DNA of 22,617 bases from Tilletiaria anomala UBC 951 (lineage: Eukaryota; Basidiomycota; Exobasidiomycetes; Georgefischeriales; Tilletiariaceae), in contig NW_013546850.1 of the NCBI RefSeq assembly GCF_000711695.1, forward strand, positions 1-22,617, written 5' to 3'. The notes under the pieces are model-generated. The model was not told the origin of the DNA and did no database searches. It saw only the letters and a list, made by a program, of their open reading frames with translations. The position numbers were made by a program, and so were the translations under genes. Positions 1 through 10,112 of this stretch are shown here, piece by piece (position 1 is the first letter of the stretch; the number at the start of each line of letters is the position of its first letter).

Positions 1-826
1 TGGAGTTAGTGTTGGGCGCGGCCGTTGGGAAACGGTGATACAAGAGCACCGGAGTAGCTATCGACGGGGTGAATGTTGGGTACTGTACACGCAAAACATA
101 TGCGAAGTCAATGAACGCTCTTGCTTATCCTCGGTATGCGGGAGCTCACAGAGATGAGCGGACCGCTTATGGTGACCACGCTGCCTATCGATTGCAGGTT
201 TGGAGCCCCCGCCCTCGACTGTTTTCGACGGTCGAGCGTCCAGTTAATCGTTCCTTCCAAGGCGGCGGTGCCTCCCTGCCCGAAGCCTAGAAGGTGAATA
301 CTGCTTGCAAGCCATCCACATCCGGGAACATCTGAGCTGCTCTCCGCGACAGGAGATACGAGGTGACAAATCAACTCTGAGAACGATTTCGTGAATGGGG
401 TAGGGTCTTGATTCGGTAGTTCTTCCATTACGCGAGGAGAAGCCAATTAGGACGGTCAGAGCTGGCACGGGACAAGTTCAGCAAGACTGTGACATGGCAC
501 CAACTTTCCATTAAGGGAGTAAAAGTTTCCCACCACATGAATGACTCTGCTTCCAGAAGAGGTACCCTCCATGGTACCCGCAAGCTTAGTACTGCCGTCT
601 GAGGTAAAGTTCGCTGCAAGTGCTTTCCAAGGTCGAAGAAGTTCTTCTCGTTGTCGCCCAACCCATGTAGCAATATGAGCAAGTTGGAGTCGACGTCTGA
701 CGGTGATTTGGCGTAAGAAAAATGAAGGCCAGCTATGGGTGACGAAGGCGCAGGCTTCGACCGTGGCTCTGTAGGCAGAGAATTGAGATGGATCGCAGCT
801 TCTGCGTCCTTTGTTGTTGCTGTCAT
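1..826 (-). CDS. Alpha/beta hydrolase, phospholipase/carboxylesterase type (3' end outside window)
   Basis: Three exons can be joined in frame: 826-505, 421-150 and 82-1. The introns are 504-422 (83 bases) and 149-83 (67 bases, donor GTGAGC, acceptor TACAG). The start is the ATG at 826; the longer open frame upstream has no ATG. About 225 residues are visible. HGLGD at residues 54-58 is the oxyanion-side motif of the COG0400-like esterase family, followed by the usual VPWRVP and WWETFTPL stretch. Exon 2 holds the nucleophile elbow and the strand TISGPLIS, and exon 3 holds TPVLLYHR. The elbow reads GFGQGG, so residue 155 is Gly where catalytic Ser normally sits. The family is clear, but activity and substrate are not. 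Fungal relatives of unknown function (the YDL057W / SPAC9G1.08c kind) seem the closest match, from memory only. The C-terminal part, which would carry the Asp/His pair, lies outside the window. Confidence 0.82.
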
Positions 827-1353
827 GATGTCCGGAACAACTCCCACTGTCGCCGACAATAGCAGGCCAAGATACGGTATATGTATCCCAAGGGTGCTTG
901 GATATTGGAGGCTAGGCGGCAGGCTTAATGCCTCTGGGAATGCCGGTCAAGCCCACTGACTACTGAGCTACTGTCGGGATCGCAGATTCGCGAATCCGAT
1001 GGCGACAAGACCGTCACTGGCGTCCAGACAGCAATCCTTCCGTTCGGTACAGAACCCCAAGCACCAAAGACACCTAGAAGGTATTTAGTTCCAGATCAGA
1101 TGCCCAGTGGGATGCTTTGGGCTTTCTTTCTTTTTTCTTTCCCTGGCTTTCTTTCTTTCTCGGCGCTGCTGATCAAGCGCAGCGTTCACCGCACTGTTAA
1201 CCTTGATCCCCCGCTCGTGTATTATTTGGTTGATGCTGTACAAGACTGGGCTTCAATGGCCTGCGGATTCAGGGACTCTCACACCAGAGAACACCTATGG
1301 TTTCTTCCAAGCCCGTTTCTATATTTCAGAACCTCGCAGTCTAAACGGTCAAT
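827..1353. promoter_or_regulatory. Intergenic region, promoter side of the hydrolase gene
   Basis: No credible coding frame is seen. The stretch separates the end of the first GNAT gene from the ATG of the hydrolase, both on the minus strand, so it should hold the GNAT 3' end and the hydrolase promoter. A strongly pyrimidine-rich tract on the plus strand (about 1123-1162; purine-rich on the transcribed side) is the only visible compositional feature. Confidence 0.4.
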
Positions 1354-2106
1354 TTAAGATTCAGTTCCGTTCGTTTTGGAACCAGTGACCGTGTTGCCCC
1401 TGCATGCCTCTAATTCACGCAACTGAGCGCCTTTCTGGTCGAAATTCTCTGGTGCCAACCACGTTTCGAACCCTTTCTTAATGACGGGCCAATCCGAGTC
1501 CACCATAGCGAACCAGGCCGTGTCTCTGCTCCTGCCCTTGTACACCCAGTGTTTTCGAAAGATACCTTCGAAGCAGTATCCAAGCCGCACTGCCGCGCGT
1601 TTCGACCGTGCATTGAGGGAGTCGCATTTCCATTCCAGGCGCCGATAGCACAGATCCTCAAAGGCGTGCTTGGCGAGGAGGTATTGTAACTCTGTGGCAG
1701 TCTTGCTGCGCTGCAAGCTTGAACCGAAGAGGACGTGCCCCACTTCAATGGTGCCATTGCCTGCCACAATGTTAAGGTAGGAGATGATCCCTTGTGCTTC
1801 GCCCTGCGAGTCGATGACTGCGTAAAAGAATGGATCTGGCCCGCTCGCACTGCGATCCTGCAACCAGGTATCGAATTCAGCGCGGTTCGATGGTCGTGAA
1901 TAAGGCATATATGTCCATTGGTCGTCCTTTGTGCCTTGCCAAAGGTTCTTGCTGAGCGAATCCGCATGGCGAGTGGGATCCAACGGTTCTAATGTGCATT
2001 TTGTTGCAGCTCCATGCAGCACCCTCGAGGCTGATGGAACCGAGGCTGGCTTAAAAGTAGGTAGGGGTGGGCCCACCGGTTGGCCGTGCTCATTTGTTGT
2101 TGACAT
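1354..2106 (-). CDS. GNAT-family N-acetyltransferase, tandem copy 1
   Basis: Intronless gene of 250 residues from the ATG at 2106 to TAA. The protein fits the RimJ/RimL-like branch of GNAT acetyltransferases: a start with GQPVGPPLP, then LEPLDPTRH, a central strand YAVIDSQGEAQGIISYL, the EVGHVLFG strand, and the acetyl-CoA loop region LQRSKTATEL at about residues 128-137. The C-terminal half has RLEWKCDSLNARSKRAA, the GY.FEG turn and KGRSRDTAWFAM, all typical of the fungal YIR042C-like group. The likely reaction is acetyl transfer from acetyl-CoA to an amine, but the substrate is unknown. No signal peptide or membrane segment is seen, so the protein is probably cytosolic. It lies head-to-tail with a close paralogue of identical length at 2746-3498, separated by 639 bases, which implies a local duplication. 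Confidence 0.9.
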   Translation of the reverse strand: MSTTNEHGQPVGPPLPTFKPASVPSASRVLHGAATKCTLEPLDPTRHADSLSKNLWQGTKDDQWTYMPYSRPSNRAEFDTWLQDRSASGPDPFFYAVIDSQGEAQGIISYLNIVAGNGTIEVGHVLFGSSLQRSKTATELQYLLAKHAFEDLCYRRLEWKCDSLNARSKRAAVRLGYCFEGIFRKHWVYKGRSRDTAWFAMVDSDWPVIKKGFETWLAPENFDQKGAQLRELEACRGNTVTGSKTNGTES

Positions 2107-2745
2107 GTTCGAAAAAAAGATGGTAACACTTTTTCAGGAGGTGAATCGTGCCAAATAGAAGTAAAAGTTGATCTTGTATGGATGGAACTGGATGGTCGTG
2201 ATTCCGGGAGTCGTGTGCTCGAGTCACACCACGCAGGAACCACCAAGTCTCCAAGCTCTCGCTGACGGGGTACGGCTCACACGCTCTCACGCCCTGTCCC
2301 GGGTCCCGCACTCTTTGCACTCCCCACAGTCTCACCTCCGCTCGCCGGCACCACCGCACCAAAAGGCGCAAACCTGGGCCACAGTCCGGTTGTCGATTTC
2401 ATAAATTGCGCTAAAAAGCGGTCTTGCGTCCAAACTCGAGACGGCAGTAGCTTGCTTGCGCCAACGGCTGTTTGTACACTTGGACATCTTTGACTGGAGA
2501 CCGCGCAATTAGCTAAACCTGGTGGGAGAGGCACTGCCATCTGATCCGTGTTTAAAGGCAAGAGCTTCGGCACATGACACGTGTTGCGCCAGGCTTTTAC
2601 ACCGCGATGCTATTCAAATCAGAATTAAGTGGTCCGCTTTTATCATTGATGATGTTGCATCAGGTAAAGGACTTCCCATCACATGTATAAAGGTTTATCT
2701 GACGCTGCAAAATCTCGTCTACATGTTTTGACCTTCGTGATTCAA
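2107..2745. promoter_or_regulatory. Intergenic region between the two GNAT copies
   Basis: This holds the promoter of copy 1 and the 3' end of copy 2. No coding frame is convincing. A perfect 8-base palindrome ACACGTGT, which contains the bHLH-type core CACGTG, lies at 2577-2584, about 470 bases upstream of the copy 1 start. Whether it is used cannot be told from sequence. Confidence 0.4.
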
Positions 2746-3498
2746 TCATGGCGCATTCTCATTCGCTTTCATATCCGTGACCGCTTGCTTCCTGCATGCT
2801 TCCAGGTTGCGCACCTGCCTGCTGTGTTTGTCAAAGTTTTCGGGCGCCAGCCAGGTTTCAAAGCCTCTCTTGATCACAGGCCAGTCGTAGTCTACCATGG
2901 CGAGCCAGATTGTGTCCCTTCCCCTACCCTTGTAGATCCAGTGACTCCGAAAGAGGCCTTCATAGCTGTAACCGAGCCGCTCTGCCGCGCGCTTAGAGTG
3001 CACATTGAGAGAATCGCATTTCCACTCCAGACGCTTGTAGCCCAAATCCTCGAAGGCGTGCTTGGCCAAGGCACATTGTGCTTCTGTTGCCAGCTTGGTG
3101 TGCTGTAGATTGGGACCGAAGAGGACGTGCCCTGTCTCGATGCTTCCATTCTTAGGGCTTCCATTCAGGTAGGCGATAATCCCTTGTGCTTCGCCGTGCG
3201 AATCGACAATCGCATAGATGAACGGGTCGGGTCGGGTTGCTCTGCGTTCTTGCAACCATGCATCAAATTCAGCACGACTCGATGGTCGATGGTAAGGGAG
3301 ATAAGTCCAATGGTCGTTCATCGTACCCTCCCAAAGGTTTTTGCTGAGCGATTCTCCGTGCCGAGCGGGGTCCAAAGGCTCCAATTTACAGCCCGTCACA
3401 GGCCCATGCAGAATAGTTGCAGCTGAGGGGGCGGGCGGAGGCTTGAAAGAAGGCAGGGGCGGGCCCACTGGTTGACCGTAGGAATTTAAGAACGGCAT
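2746..3498 (-). CDS. GNAT-family N-acetyltransferase, tandem copy 2
   Basis: Intronless, 250 residues, with ATG at 3498 and TGA at the end. The open frame extends upstream to about 3582, but the ATG at 3498 puts GQPVGPPLP in the same place as in copy 1, so I chose it. The domain layout is the same as copy 1: LEPLDPARH, IYAIVDSHGEAQGIIAYL, ETGHVLFG, the acetyl-CoA loop LQHTKLATEA, RLEWKCDSLNVHSKRAAERLGY, and a shared end WPVIKRGFETWLAPENFD. By eye the two proteins are about 70% identical. Divergence is concentrated in the N-terminal linker, around SPKNGS, and in the last 25 residues. The substrate is unknown; the family acetylates amines. The 5' side faces the SNT1-like gene across 697 bases, so the two may share a divergent promoter. 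Confidence 0.9.
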   Translation of the reverse strand: MPFLNSYGQPVGPPLPSFKPPPAPSAATILHGPVTGCKLEPLDPARHGESLSKNLWEGTMNDHWTYLPYHRPSSRAEFDAWLQERRATRPDPFIYAIVDSHGEAQGIIAYLNGSPKNGSIETGHVLFGPNLQHTKLATEAQCALAKHAFEDLGYKRLEWKCDSLNVHSKRAAERLGYSYEGLFRSHWIYKGRGRDTIWLAMVDYDWPVIKRGFETWLAPENFDKHSRQVRNLEACRKQAVTDMKANENAP

Positions 3499-4195
3499 GA
3501 TATGAGCGAAGGGAAACACAGTGCGGCTTACACTGAAGAGACGTGGATAGGCTCTATCTTGGCAGCCTAGTCGTGAGGGCAAGACGGCAAACTCAGCATG
3601 CGACAGGGCGATATTTATGTTTAGGTCATGTACGATACCGATAGCATGAACTGATTGAGAGAAAGTCGAGTCACTTTGGGGTTAACTCAAGTGTGGCTAG
3701 CCATTAGAACCCCTTAGGAACGCCTAACTGTTGCGAGTATGCCTTCGTAAATCGCAATGGGTCGAGCCTCGAGGTGACGGAGAGTGGATTTACCGGGAAT
3801 GCAAGAGAACCACGGCGATTCCCATTTCCCTCAATTCGGTTTGTGGTTCACCCTGACCACAATTGCGGGAATCCCAACCTTCTGCAAGTTTTTGCCCGAA
3901 TTCGGGTTATCAATCACCACTCATTAATAACCGTTATGCCCCTCGTCGCTCATCGACCGTAGTTCCAAGATCCGTTGTAGATTGCTCAGATTTTGCTGTG
4001 GCCAACAGCACTGCCTGCGAAATGTTCGAGACACTTTCGCGCCTCATCCGCTCATCGCTTCTTCGTGTTTTTGTGCAAAAGCTGTTGCCGACAGCCTTAA
4101 CCGGCGAGTGAAGCCCCAGTGTAGAGCATATCTCGCTGCGCTCAATGCTCTGAGCATGCGAGGACCTACCCTTACCCTCGCTCTCACGGATTGCC
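3499..4195. promoter_or_regulatory. Divergent promoter region, GNAT copy 2 / SNT1-like
   Basis: Non-coding stretch between two genes pointing away from each other. A perfect 12-base palindrome CCCGAATTCGGG lies at 3895-3906. It contains the everted triplet pair CCG-N4-CGG that some fungal zinc-cluster factors can bind, but by itself this is weak evidence. Two upstream ATGs lie just before the SNT1-like start: a two-codon frame at 4145-4153, and a frame starting at 4156 that runs past the main start to 4233. Both could damp translation if they are in the mRNA. Confidence 0.45.
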
Positions 4196-7100
4196 ATGGA
4201 GCAAGGCAGGTCTTGCACAGAAGAAGGCGGTAACGCTGGCGCTGGTGCAGGCGCGCAGGCGAAAGCCGGATCAGCCGATAGAGTCCAAGCTGCTCGTGAG
4301 GTAGAAGGGCAGGGAGGGCAGGACAGAGTACTACCTTCCAAGCTTGTGGATGCAAATATGCCAAATCGCTTAGAGCAGGTGGATGCCATGGACGATATGC
4401 ATCCAGACGCAGCCTGTGCGCAGCAGGTCGTGGCTTCGCGCGTGGATGCAACAGAACAAGCTGAAGGAGATTCCGCAGCAGGGGTGGTAGAAGCAACTGA
4501 GATTGAGCATATGGAGGATGCGCAGTCCATTCGGTTGCGGCAAAGGGCAGCTGAGAAAGGTGCAACAGCCTCAGGGGGCACCTCAAACCAGACACTAGCG
4601 GAGAACCTCGTAGGTGACGCAGTGTATGCGCCTGAAACGATGCAGGTGAGCGTCAGGCCTACCCATTCCTGCACTGCCTTCGGTGGCTGACATTATTCCT
4701 GATTTATCGTCCAACAATCACAGACTGGAAATTCTCATCCAGCATCAAAAGTATCAAAGGTAGTGGCAATGACGACGGTCGGGCCTATCAGATCATTTCA
4801 AACGCGCGAAGTCTCGCAGGATGGACAGGAAGAGGGTGAAGCGATTGATGAAGATGAAACGCGGGTGAAGCCAGGGCAAGTCTTTCCCACCTCTGCTTCT
4901 TCGTCAGGTGCATCCCTTCAGAATGGGGCATCCATGAGCAAGGTGCAACAGTCTTCGGGCCTTTTGGCGGGCCGACCACCAAGCATGCATCGCAGAGAAG
5001 GAGATCAAGACTCAAGCGAAGAGGAAGGGATGATCACTCTTGCTGAGGAGGGCCAGATCAATGAAGAGGAAGAGGAGGAGGGGCAAGAGCCGAGATCAGC
5101 GTCGTCTGGCTCACGGCGTGATCCGAAGCTCAGCTCGGGCCAGCGTGCACCCTCCCCGTTGCACGAAGCCAGCCACAGCTTCAGTCGGTCGCATCTGCGC
5201 CCGGCATACTCTTCTCATCATTCGCTCGCACGCCGACCACCTCCTTTGCTAAGCTCTGGGGATCTTGAGCGCGACCGGGATTGGGGCAGGGAAAGAAGAA
5301 GGCGCACCGACACGTCACGTTCCTTGTCTCACCCTTCTACATCGCTTGACTCGAATAGCCCTAGTGTACCTTCTGTTGCTTCCGTCTGGACAGGTGGCGC
5401 TGCGCCTCTTTCGACTGCCGCATTCAGAGATCGGGACCCGAGCGTTGAGAGCGGCCCTCAAAAGTGGGATGCATCGTACAGGCGCGATTCAAGAGATCGC
5501 GAGCGCGAAGCTTCGAGATATCGGGAGCCTGAGCGTGATCGCGACCGCGAAAGAGAGAGGGATAGAGGATGGGATCGTGACCGGGATCGCAGATCTAGCC
5601 ACCATCGTGAGCGAGAGGGTGTCGTTTCTGCAGCTTATGCCGATGCAAGAAGGTTCAGTGATCGTGGACGGGAAAGGGATGCCAGAGACCCGATGTCGGA
5701 TCGCCGGGCGTCCGGTTGGGACAGAGAAAGGGAAGATTTAGCGAGGACCGAACGGTACGTCCTTGCACACTGCTTTCTTTGTGCAGGTCTTTGCTGACAG
5801 ATGGTCCCATTCTGCAGACATCAGCCTCCGAGCCGCGAGTCAGCACGTCCGAATGCACCTTTTTTGGTTTACCCCATCCCGCCAGAGCGTGACCGATGGA
5901 ATCGACACCACACCAATCGTGAGCGTCCGCGAGAGCCTACGATAGAGCGAGACATCGATGCGCTTTCGACTCCGTTGGCCCAGTCAGCGTCTTCTACCGC
6001 GCTACTCTCTGGGCAAGAAGCCATTCGTAACGCATACAGTAGGCGTAGACCTTCACCCGACTTTCATGAATTAAACGGAAGCGACACTGGGGAGCGTCGG
6101 CGAGGCGCAGCAAGACAGCACTCAGAAGAGCCGCGTCGTCGTTTATCTCCTACGCGCTCTGTCACCGGTGGAAGCGATCGCGGGTCAGGCTCATATGACC
6201 GCCCGAAGCTCATCGACTCACAGCGGGGCCTGGGGAACGAGTGTGAAGGAGCTCGCGATCGAGAGGAGAAGCGTACACCTCAATCCAAGCCTCCTTTGCA
6301 CTTGCAAGCGACAATATTGCAAAAGTCAAACAGTGCAGAAAGCGAGGCAAAGCGCACGGACGCATTTCCCACCCCTCGCAAGACACCTATGGGGACGCCG
6401 ATGGATCCAGGGTTTGTGCAGCGGTGTGATGCTTTGGTACACAAAGCGCTGCAATCTGCGCCTGCAACAGACGCGACTGCAATGGCTGCACCTGTCGCGA
6501 GCCCAAGGACGTCGGTAAGGGCAATCTCGGAGGAGGCTCTGGCAGGCTTGCCCAATGAGCGCAAGCCCGAGGTGAAGACTGAGCCAGTGCTTGAGACTGG
6601 CACTGAGATTGGTCAGGACGATCGGCAGGCGTTCAACGATGAAGCTCAGCGGCATGAAGTGCCAGTGCTCAGCGCCGCCAAACTTGCATCACCCACGACA
6701 ACCATTGCGGTCATCGAAACTGCTCTCTCCGTCTCCGCTCCAAGCACAAGTGTTGCCCCTACCGCAACAATGCCATCAGAACCTTCCGGTTCCTCATTAT
6801 CTCTTGAGACTTTGGCAGACCTAGCCACAGCTGAAGCTGATCCTGCATCCTCGTTCGCGCCTGAAGTGGCACTTGTGGGCGCCAAATCCGACCGAGGCCG
6901 CTCCTCAACTCACGATTTGGTTTCACCGACAGGAAGCTCTCACATCGAACCCGTGACGCGTGTCACAGAAATGGAGAACGCCGTCGCTCACCAGCTTGCT
7001 ACAGAGCTACAGGCTACGGCTGCTTTGGAAGAAGATAGCGTGAAGCAGATCAACTCCGAACCTGAGATGCTCGAAGACACTAGCATGCAAGATGTGCAAC

Positions 7101-9958
7101 TCTTGCAAGAAGAGGAAGAGCATGACGGCCGTGATCCAGAAGCGATCGCGGAAGCGAAACGCAGACGAGAAGAAGCGATGGAGACTGCAATGCGTCGATC
7201 AACTCTACGCATGATTGTCAGTCAGTCAGGCATGCCGAAACCGACACACTCCATCGTCAAGGAGAACCGAGCAGTCGCACAGTGTACTCACGAGCAACTC
7301 CGAGATCAGTCCGTCTTTCCCGACACGTATGTTGAGGAGGGTCCTTTGTGGTTGCGACACGATGACGAGTGCGTTAAAGCTGTTCAGAATCGTGTTCGGA
7401 GCATCGAGGTCCACAGGCAGAAGCGCTTGCATGTCAAGATCGAACAACTCCGACAGCAGTATCGCAAGCTCAATGATGAGTGGCGTGTGCATTGCGAGCA
7501 CCTTAACCGCTGGAATGAGCGCAAGGAACGGCGTTCGGCGGTTCAAACTGGTACTGGCACACCTGCTGCTGAGCAAGACTTCATTGTCTCGATGATGACC
7601 CTGGCCACTTCCCGCACCAATCGGCGCAACATGAACACGGGGTTTGCGGGATTTGGAGACGCTGTCCGGTCTGAAGCCGAATTCTTAGAGATCTTAGCCT
7701 CGCTTGAGAGTGCGGACATGCAAGATCCAACGATGCGTGCTGCGCGGACCACCGCTACGACTCCAAACATGCTTCTAGATCCCGACTCCACCAAGCCTAT
7801 TTTCAACAATTACGAAGACAACAACGGGTTTGTCGCTGACCCGGTTGCGTTCTATTTCAACAAGTTCGACCCAGACTTTTGGTCGGATGAAGAGAGAACA
7901 GTTTTTTTGCGCAAGTACGCCCTCTACCCGAAGCAGTTCGGCAAGATCGCCTCATTCTTGGAGCACAAGACTACTCAGCAATGCGTCTCCTTCTATTATG
8001 CAACCAAGAAACTGCCAAATTACGATTACAAAGCTCTTGCGGCGGCTCGAAATCGCGAGCGCAAACGCAAGGTCCGCCCGAAGTCAAAAAAGGCAAAGGG
8101 CAGCGCGCTGATGGCAGATCTTGCATCGACTAAGCCAGACGACCTGGAATGTGCCGATGATGTGGATTCTCCAGCCGAGCCCGGTGGCATCACAAGCATG
8201 ACGGGCAGTCGTCGCAAGCCGACAATGACCAGCAATCGCTTCACACCTCAAGAAGAGCATGATGAACAGCGTGCGAGCTCCAATTCCAGTCGGAAGCGCC
8301 GGGCCACAGAGGATCAGTCAGGAGACAATATCAACAAGAAGAAAAGCAAGAAGGCAAGAAGACAAAAGGAACCTCGGGAACCCAAGGCAGGCCCCCCAAC
8401 TGCCGCCGAGGAAGTCAAAGTGATAGCATCAGTGGAAGAGATACCTTCTGAAGCAGCCCCATCTCGAGCTCTGAGCGACCTTGCAGCCGCTGCAGTGCTG
8501 GAAGCGTTGGCCGGTGTTACTCCACCAGAGCCTGTTGCTGACAAAGCCACTGGGAAGAGGTTGAAGAAAGCAAAGAGCACATTCCTGGAGGGCGTACAAG
8601 AGGGCAAGAAGAAGTCGCGCTCCTCAACCTCTTCGTACTGGTCGGTCGCTGAGCGTACAGAGTTTCTCAAAGCCTTCGCGATGTATGGCGAAGATTGGGA
8701 CATCATCTCTTCTACCCTTCCTACAAAATCCGCGGCACAAGCAAAGAACTTCTTCCACCGCATGATGGAGAAGGAGAGCGAAGAAAGTAAAGACTTTCAG
8801 GAGGCTGCACAGATTGCGGCAGAAAATGCTTCTCTTCCATTGGAGCAAAGAAGGCAAGAGGCCATCAAGATGATTGTTCGTCAGGGTGCCTCTGCGGTAG
8901 GCCTGTCTGCGCCGGCCGGAAGCTCGCCATCATTGGCAGCAGCATCCAATGCGCTTCCGAGGATGGGCTCATTCACCGGAACACAGAAGGAGGACCGCTC
9001 CAGGACGCCTCCTCCGGTGCAGCCTGTGGGGCCACCACGCGGCTTCGGTATCAGCAGCCTTCTCAATGAAGAGCCGCCACGGGCTGCGTCCAAACCTGCA
9101 CGTGAAGCGGTTCAGGAGTGGTTTGGCAGTGAGCCTCAATCGCAACAAGTGGAAGCTGATGCCAACGAGGAAGACACAGATGAGGAGGCTGATCAAAGAG
9201 CGCATCAAGCACCGCCCCAGGAACCCCCTGTTGGTCACTTCTACGAGCCTCAGCAACGGCATGTGCACGAAGCGCAAGCAGTCCAGAGCAGCTACGGGTC
9301 AACGACAAGCCCGGCACCGCGCCCATACCTACCGAGCCTCGCTCGCACCTACGATCCACCATACGGCCATAACATGCTTGGATCCCGACCATATAGTGCG
9401 TCTAGTTTCACTGGAACGCCACTTCCTCTTCCGTACGAGCAACGCCTTGCAGACGAACCCATGCAAGCGCGACATCACATAGAGCGTTCATCCTCGGCAT
9501 ACCAGCGTTTTCCTTCCACCGAAAGCCCTGGCGTCCGCGATGACCACGGATATGTGCGCTCCGAGACAGCTCCGCTGCACAGCGGGCCACCTCGGTCGGC
9601 AGACCCGCCGCATCTGACGGCGGGTCTGCCTTCGTTCCAGCCCTCGGCGGCGTACAGTCGACCGTCTCCTCTGTCTTCCGGTGTTTCGAGCTCATATAGC
9701 AGCTACCCTGCGCCAGGTGCGAGCTACCGTTCTCAAGGGGGCGCCTTGCCACTGCTTTCCTCTTATACGCGGCCTATGGAGTTCCCTGGTCGCTCTGATG
9801 ATCCGCGCCAAGATTTGCGTCTTCCACCACCGTCAGGTGCTTTCTCCTCGCTTGGACGTCCACCTACTCTCTCGTCCAATCCCGCAGAACACCGCTTCAG
9901 CGGGTCACACTCGCTGTCTCCGTCTGGAGAAGGTCATCCTCACCACAGAGGTTCGTAA
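4196..9958 (+). CDS. SNT1: Snt1/NCoR/SMRT-like SANT-domain corepressor scaffold
   Basis: Three exons: 4196-4645, 4724-5754 and 5818-9958, with introns of 78 and 63 bases that keep the frame, giving 1873 residues. The ATG at 4196 has a strong context (GCCATGG). The first 1000 residues are mostly disordered and charged, with an RD/RE-rich block at about residues 407-448. A basic coiled coil spans about 1016-1070. SANT1 (about 1178-1230; FWSDEER, KQFGKIASFLEHK, FYYATKK) is followed by a very basic stretch. SANT2 (about 1434-1482) has YWSVAERTEFLKAF and AKNFFHRMM. The tail is rich in Pro, Ser and Tyr. Coiled coil plus SANT1 is the deacetylase-activating arrangement of NCoR/SMRT and yeast Snt1. 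In yeast, Snt1 is a scaffold of the Set3 complex with the Hos2 deacetylase. The role is therefore inferred as nuclear, recruiting and activating a class I histone deacetylase. The protein is longer than yeast Snt1 because of the disordered flanks. It converges with the Lunapark gene, 154 bases between stops. Confidence 0.9.
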
Positions 9959-10112
9959 TTTATTCGGGCACATTGCATACGTACATGCAGCATGAGACAA
10001 AGCGTGTGGTTCGCATTCGATGCGATTGCGGCGGTGTTCTGATAGTAAGATACAGTAGTTGAGACATGACCTTTCCTGAGTGTCGCCCTTGAATGTCACG
10101 CCTCAAATTATC

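Noticed and set aside
1123-1162. CT-rich tract as a satellite or origin
   Set aside because: It is short and imperfect, and pyrimidine tracts are common in fungal promoters and 3' ends.
3895-3906. 12-base palindrome as a defined operator
   Set aside because: A single copy in a 700-base promoter region is not enough to name a factor.
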